A stretch of 64,000 nt of DNA. Origin: Dioscorea cayenensis subsp. rotundata. Its lineage: Eukaryota > Streptophyta > Magnoliopsida > Dioscoreales > Dioscoreaceae. Numbering within the stretch: position 1 is the stretch's first letter; each line of letters begins with the position of its first letter. A program made the translations under genes and the position numbers. Shown here in pieces: positions 60,205 through 64,000 of this stretch. The notes beneath the pieces are model-generated. The model did no database searches, was not told the DNA's origin, and worked only from the letters and a program-made list of their open reading frames with translations. The stretch lies in assembly GCF_009730915.1 (NCBI RefSeq), contig NC_052486.1, positions 19,869,589 to 19,933,588 on the forward strand, in the 5' to 3' direction.

Positions 60205-62700
60205 GAAAGATCGATTTCCACATTATCGCGGCTCAAGAGATTGTGCATTCCTTATAGGCTGAAACCAAGTGCCCCCTCTAGGATGATTTTAAAGGTTGAC
60301 ATAGCCAAGGCGTATGATACGGTGGAGTGGGATGTTGTTCTTGCAACTCTTCACCTTATGAACTTTTCGACTCTATGGATTGAGTGGATTAGGGCTTGCA
60401 TTTGTAGTGCCAAGTTTGCAATTTTGATTAATGGGCAAGTCACTCAATGGTTTTCTAATGGTAGGGGGCTTTGACAAGGGCATCCTTTATCTCCATATTT
60501 GTTCATTCTTATTTCCTAGAACTTGTCAGCCATGTTAAACCATGTCTTGCTTCACAACTGGATCCCAGGGTTTGATGATAGATTAAATGTGAACTTTAAC
60601 CACCTCATGTTTGCTGACGACTTGATTATTGTCACCAAAGCCTCCCGATTGGCTGCTAGGGCCTGTAAAACCTGTTTGGAAATATACATGGACCTTACTA
60701 GGCAAATGCCTAATGTTAACAAGTCTAATATTTACTTTCCCAGTTTGATTAATAAGAAGATTTGTAAGGCGATTGTTAGGATCCTTGAGATGAAAGTGGG
60801 TGTTTTCCCTTTTAAATACCTGGGTTGCTTGATTGGGCCTAAGCGTTTGCCTGTAAACAAATTTCAACCTCTGGTGAACAAAGCTCACTCCTGCATCAAT
60901 GCTTGGAACCATACGTCTCTCTCCTTAGCTGGTAGAGCGGTGCTTGTTAATAGTGTCTTGATGTCCATCACTACTTTTCAGCTATCTTGTGCAGCGATCC
61001 CTAATACCACTCTTGACCAAATTTCCAAATTAGCTAGAAAGTTCCTCTGGGGTGGAAATTGCAATCGTAGCGGCTTCCATACTGTGGGGTGGAGTACTAC
61101 TACACTTGCAAAGTCTGAGGGAGGCTTGGGATCATGAATTTAAGGAATGCCAAGTGTGTTCTTATGGCCAAGAATGTGTTCATGGCGCTTAACTGTGAGG
61201 ACAAGCTTTAGATTCATATTGCTCATTTGAAATATGAAACATTCCATTGTTGGTTGTCCAACAAAGGCAAAAATGTTTCTAGCTTTTATCGAGCTTTGAC
61301 TCTTGCTGCTTCTAAATTTAAAGCTTGTTGTTGGATCAAGGAGTGTAATCCCATAAAAACTGACTTTTTGGGAGATCCCTGGCTTTTCGAAACGCAATTG
61401 CATTTAAACCTACTTTTGTGAACATGAACCTTCAGCTGGAGAATATTACTATTAATGATTGTTTTGAAAATTCGTCGATTAACTTTGATGTTTGTAGCTT
61501 GGTGTTTGGCGACAACGTGGATTGGTCCCGTTTGTGCAACTGGACCATTAATAGAAAGAGCAACAATATTTGGGTTTGGGCTCCCATGGGATCAAACTCT
61601 TCTCTTGCTAGCTCGGTGTACAATTGGATCAATGGTGATCAATTTGGAAATGGAAACTGCTGGGAAGGCTGGCAAAGGATTTGGAAATTGAGGACCACCC
61701 CCAGAGTGAAAGTGTTTCTATAGAGGGCGTTGCATGGCAGGACTCCGACGTTTTTGAATTTCCATAGCATCAGAGTTGGAACAGAGAGGGATTGTGTCTT
61801 CTGTGAGTTAGAGAAAGAAACGGATAAGCATATTCTCTGGCATTGCTACAAAAGTAAGATGAGCTTGTTAGTTATCGGGAATTACGCTGGAATTAATTTA
61901 GATTCAATTGAAAATTTCATCAATGGGGAGTGGATTACCAAGTGGTGGAAGACGAAGTGTGGAAATGATAGGTTCAAGGCTGTGATGGCCTCTTGCGCCT
62001 GGTTGCTATGGAAAGCTCGCTGTGATTAGATCTTCAATTGTACAACTCCAAATTTTGTGCAGATAGGTGTTCAAGCAGTGGATATGGTGGAGAGCCTGGA
62101 CAATGAGATGAAGCTGCGAACAGGGAAGTTTTTTCATTTCCCATTCAATTCCTCCCTTTCTTTGTTTACGGATGCTGCGTGGAATGAACAAAATCAATGT
62201 TGTGGCATGGGTTTTGTTCTGGTTAACTAGGATAAAACTATCATGTTGGCAGGTGCTATGAATGGACATGTTGGTTCCAGTGTTCAAGGGGAGCTAAATG
62301 CTTTGATCATGGCGTTATCGAGCTGCTTAGAGAGGAAATTTCAACCCCACAACATCTACACGGACTATGTAACCTTGGTAGACTAGTTTCAGAAGGATGA
62401 ACAAGCGGTGACATGGAGAGTCAAAGAGCATATTGTGGAGCTTTGCCAGCTTTTTGGACAGTGTCCAAATAGTACATTGGAGGGTATCCCTCGGGAGCTA
62501 AACGTTGTTACCGATATTATTACGAAACATGCGCTAAGGAACCCGAATACTGACCATTTCTATGGGGGAATGGAGGTGTTTTTTGGCTGGTGGAGGTGGC
62601 TCGGAAGAGTGATTTTTTGTTTTGAGTCCTTAGTTTGTTGTCGTTTTTGTTTTTGTATTTAGCTTTGCTAATGGCAAAGCTCTCCTCCAGCAAAAAAAAA
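60205..62700 (+). mobile_element. 5'-truncated L1-type LINE nested in the gypsy element
   Basis: Non-LTR retrotransposon on the same strand as its host. It begins within the reverse transcriptase (AAQEIVHSL near 60220) and continues ILKVDIAKAYDTVEW (60283 on), MFADDLII with the catalytic Asp pair (60607-60630), LAGRAVLVNSVL, a Trp/His/Cys zinc-binding region of plant LINE RTs (61740-61850), and an RNase H domain starting LFTDAAW (about 62160). It ends in nine A at 62692-62700. Stops (60472, 61136, 62027) and frameshifts make it dead. ORF1 and the endonuclease are missing. No target duplication was found. Confidence 0.88.
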
Positions 62701-64000
62701 CCTACTCAAGAAAAACAAGGCGTGGAAGTAGGATGCGGCATGCCAAGAGGCTTTTGTGAAGTTGAAGCAAGCTGTGATGGAGGAACCCGTCCTAGCACTT
62801 CCAGACCATGCTAAGCCATTTGAGGTACAAACCAATGCTTTTGACTATGCTATTGGAAGTGTATTGATGCAAGAGGGACACCCCATTGCTTTTGAAAGCT
62901 GGAAGCTCAATGACATGGAGAGGAAGTACATGGTCCAAGAGAAGGAGATGACAACCATTGTACATTGCCTTAGAACTTGCAGGCATTATTTGTTAGGGTG
63001 CCAAGATCAAGTTGAAGACGGATAATGTTGCCACAAGCTACTTCCTTACACAAAAGAAGTTGACACCGAAGCAACCAAGGTGGCAAATGTTCCTAGCCGA
63101 GTTCGACTTCGTGATGGAGCACAAACCCAGCAAGATGAATTGTGTGGCGGATGCACTTAGTAGGAGGGCCGAGTTCACCTCCGTTTATTCCCCAAATTTT
63201 CCATTGGCAAGCTGCATTCAAGAAGGCTTGGAACATGATCCCCAAGCCAAGAATATCCTAGAGGCCATGAGTGGAGGCAAGACTCGGCTGTTTTGGGTGA
63301 AAGATGGGGCGCTTGTCACCAAAGGAGGGCAACTTTATATTCCTAAGTGGCAAGGCCTACGGAAAGGAGATTATGAAGGAATGTCATGATGCACTTTGGG
63401 CTGGGCATCTGGGAGCCCAAGGCACCCAAGCACTTATTGAGAGGGCCTACTATTGGCCCCAAATACGGGAAGACATCGAGTTATATGTGAAGACTTGTCT
63501 TGTGTGCCAATAAGACAAGGTAGAGCATGATCGCACACTAGGACTTCTCCAACCTCTACCCACTCCGAAGAAGCCATAGGAGAGCATTTCCATGGACTTT
63601 ATTGTTTGCTTGCCGAAGTCCGAAGGGTGTGGCAATATCATGGTGGTCGTGGACCAATTTAGCAAGTATGGGGTCTTCATTCCCATACCCACCAAGTTCA
63701 ATGCTGAAGATGCCGCAAGATTGTTTCTCAAGTATATAGTTAAGTATTGGGGTATACCGAAGAGCATTATAAGCGACCGTGACACAAGGTTCACCGGGAG
63801 GTTTTGGACCTAACTCTTCAAGCTCATGGGGCCAGAGCTCAATTTCTCTATGAGTTTCCATCCCCAAATCGATGGCCAAACTTAGAGGGTAAATGCTTTG
63901 GTGGAGCTCTACCATGGTCATTATGTGAGTTCCAATCAACAAGATTGGGTGAAGTATCTTGACATGGCACAATTCTCCTATAACTTGCAAAAAAGCGAGT
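62701..64000 (+). pseudogene. RNase H and integrase of the gypsy element, cut by window end
   Basis: The host element resumes right after the LINE tail (LLKKNKAW, then a stop for Trp). RNase H: FEVQTNAFDYAIGSVLMQEG and YMVQEKEM, then KTDNVATSYFL. A His-His-Cys-Cys zinc domain spans about 63387-63512 (HDALWAGH ... CLVC). The integrase core has its first Asp in MDFIVCLP (63592 on) and its second in SDRDTRFTG (63772 on); the Glu region follows near 63890-63910 after another stop. Several stops (63511, 63811, 63883) make it inactive. The order gag-PR-RT-RH-IN identifies Ty3/gypsy. Confidence 0.88.

Noticed and set aside
1..64000. tRNA, rRNA or CRISPR arrays
   Set aside because: No tRNA T-loop and acceptor pairing, no rRNA sequence and no spaced identical repeats of CRISPR type were seen by eye. 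A tRNAscan run would be decisive.

Overview
This is nuclear DNA of a flowering plant. It has AT-rich intergenic DNA, short exons split by GT-AG introns, a mitochondrial Hsp70 gene with a plant-type presequence, a Yellow-Stripe-Like transporter, a DUF538 gene and several classes of plant transposon. The transporter reads most like monocot YSL proteins, so I lean to a non-grass monocot. That is inference; I cannot name a species.

Layout. 1-6825: one copy (A) of a ~6.2 kb DNA transposon with flanks, ending at a gap of exactly 1000 N (6826-7825). 7826-12864: AT-rich DNA with a short TIR element (7919-8336) and a 2.3 kb transposon (C, 10366-12679) flanked by a perfect 9-bp duplication. 12865-19759: a second copy (B) of the A block, flanks included. 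19760-23420: AT-rich intergenic DNA with small duplications. 23424-26967 (-): mitochondrial HSP70, six exons, 670 codons. 29259-32988 (-): EMB8/YheT-type alpha/beta hydrolase, eight exons, 414 codons. 35046-35477 (-): DUF538 gene, one exon. 36854-39121: probable solo LTR with 5-bp duplication. 39199-42384: PIF/Harbinger-like non-autonomous element. 43438-46307 (-): YSL metal-chelate transporter, eight exons, 665 codons. 46950-52980: gene-poor DNA. 52990-55560: three kinds of tandem repeat. About 55600-64000: retrotransposon DNA with a decayed Ty3/gypsy element (LTR, primer site, gag, protease, partial RT, RNase H, integrase; runs off the window) interrupted by a 5'-truncated LINE.

Most interesting region. 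Elements A and B carry a decayed DUF1985 + Ulp1-protease gene, the cargo known from some plant Mutator-like elements. Their introns and flanks hold dense arrays of a short motif, CGCTTAA, which points one way in the left two-thirds and is inverted (TTAAGCG) in the right part. This resembles the binding-site arrays of VANDAL-type elements and their anti-silencing proteins. A and B also differ in a strand-asymmetric way: A tends to T/G where B has C/A, and the motif is altered in the left half of A but in the right half of B. That fits one methylated locus assembled twice from reads of opposite strands better than it fits evolution.

The four ordinary genes are all on the minus strand. They are independent plant genes (mitochondrial protein folding, a plastid- or cytosol-type hydrolase, a DUF538 protein, metal-nicotianamine transport), with no sign that they act together.
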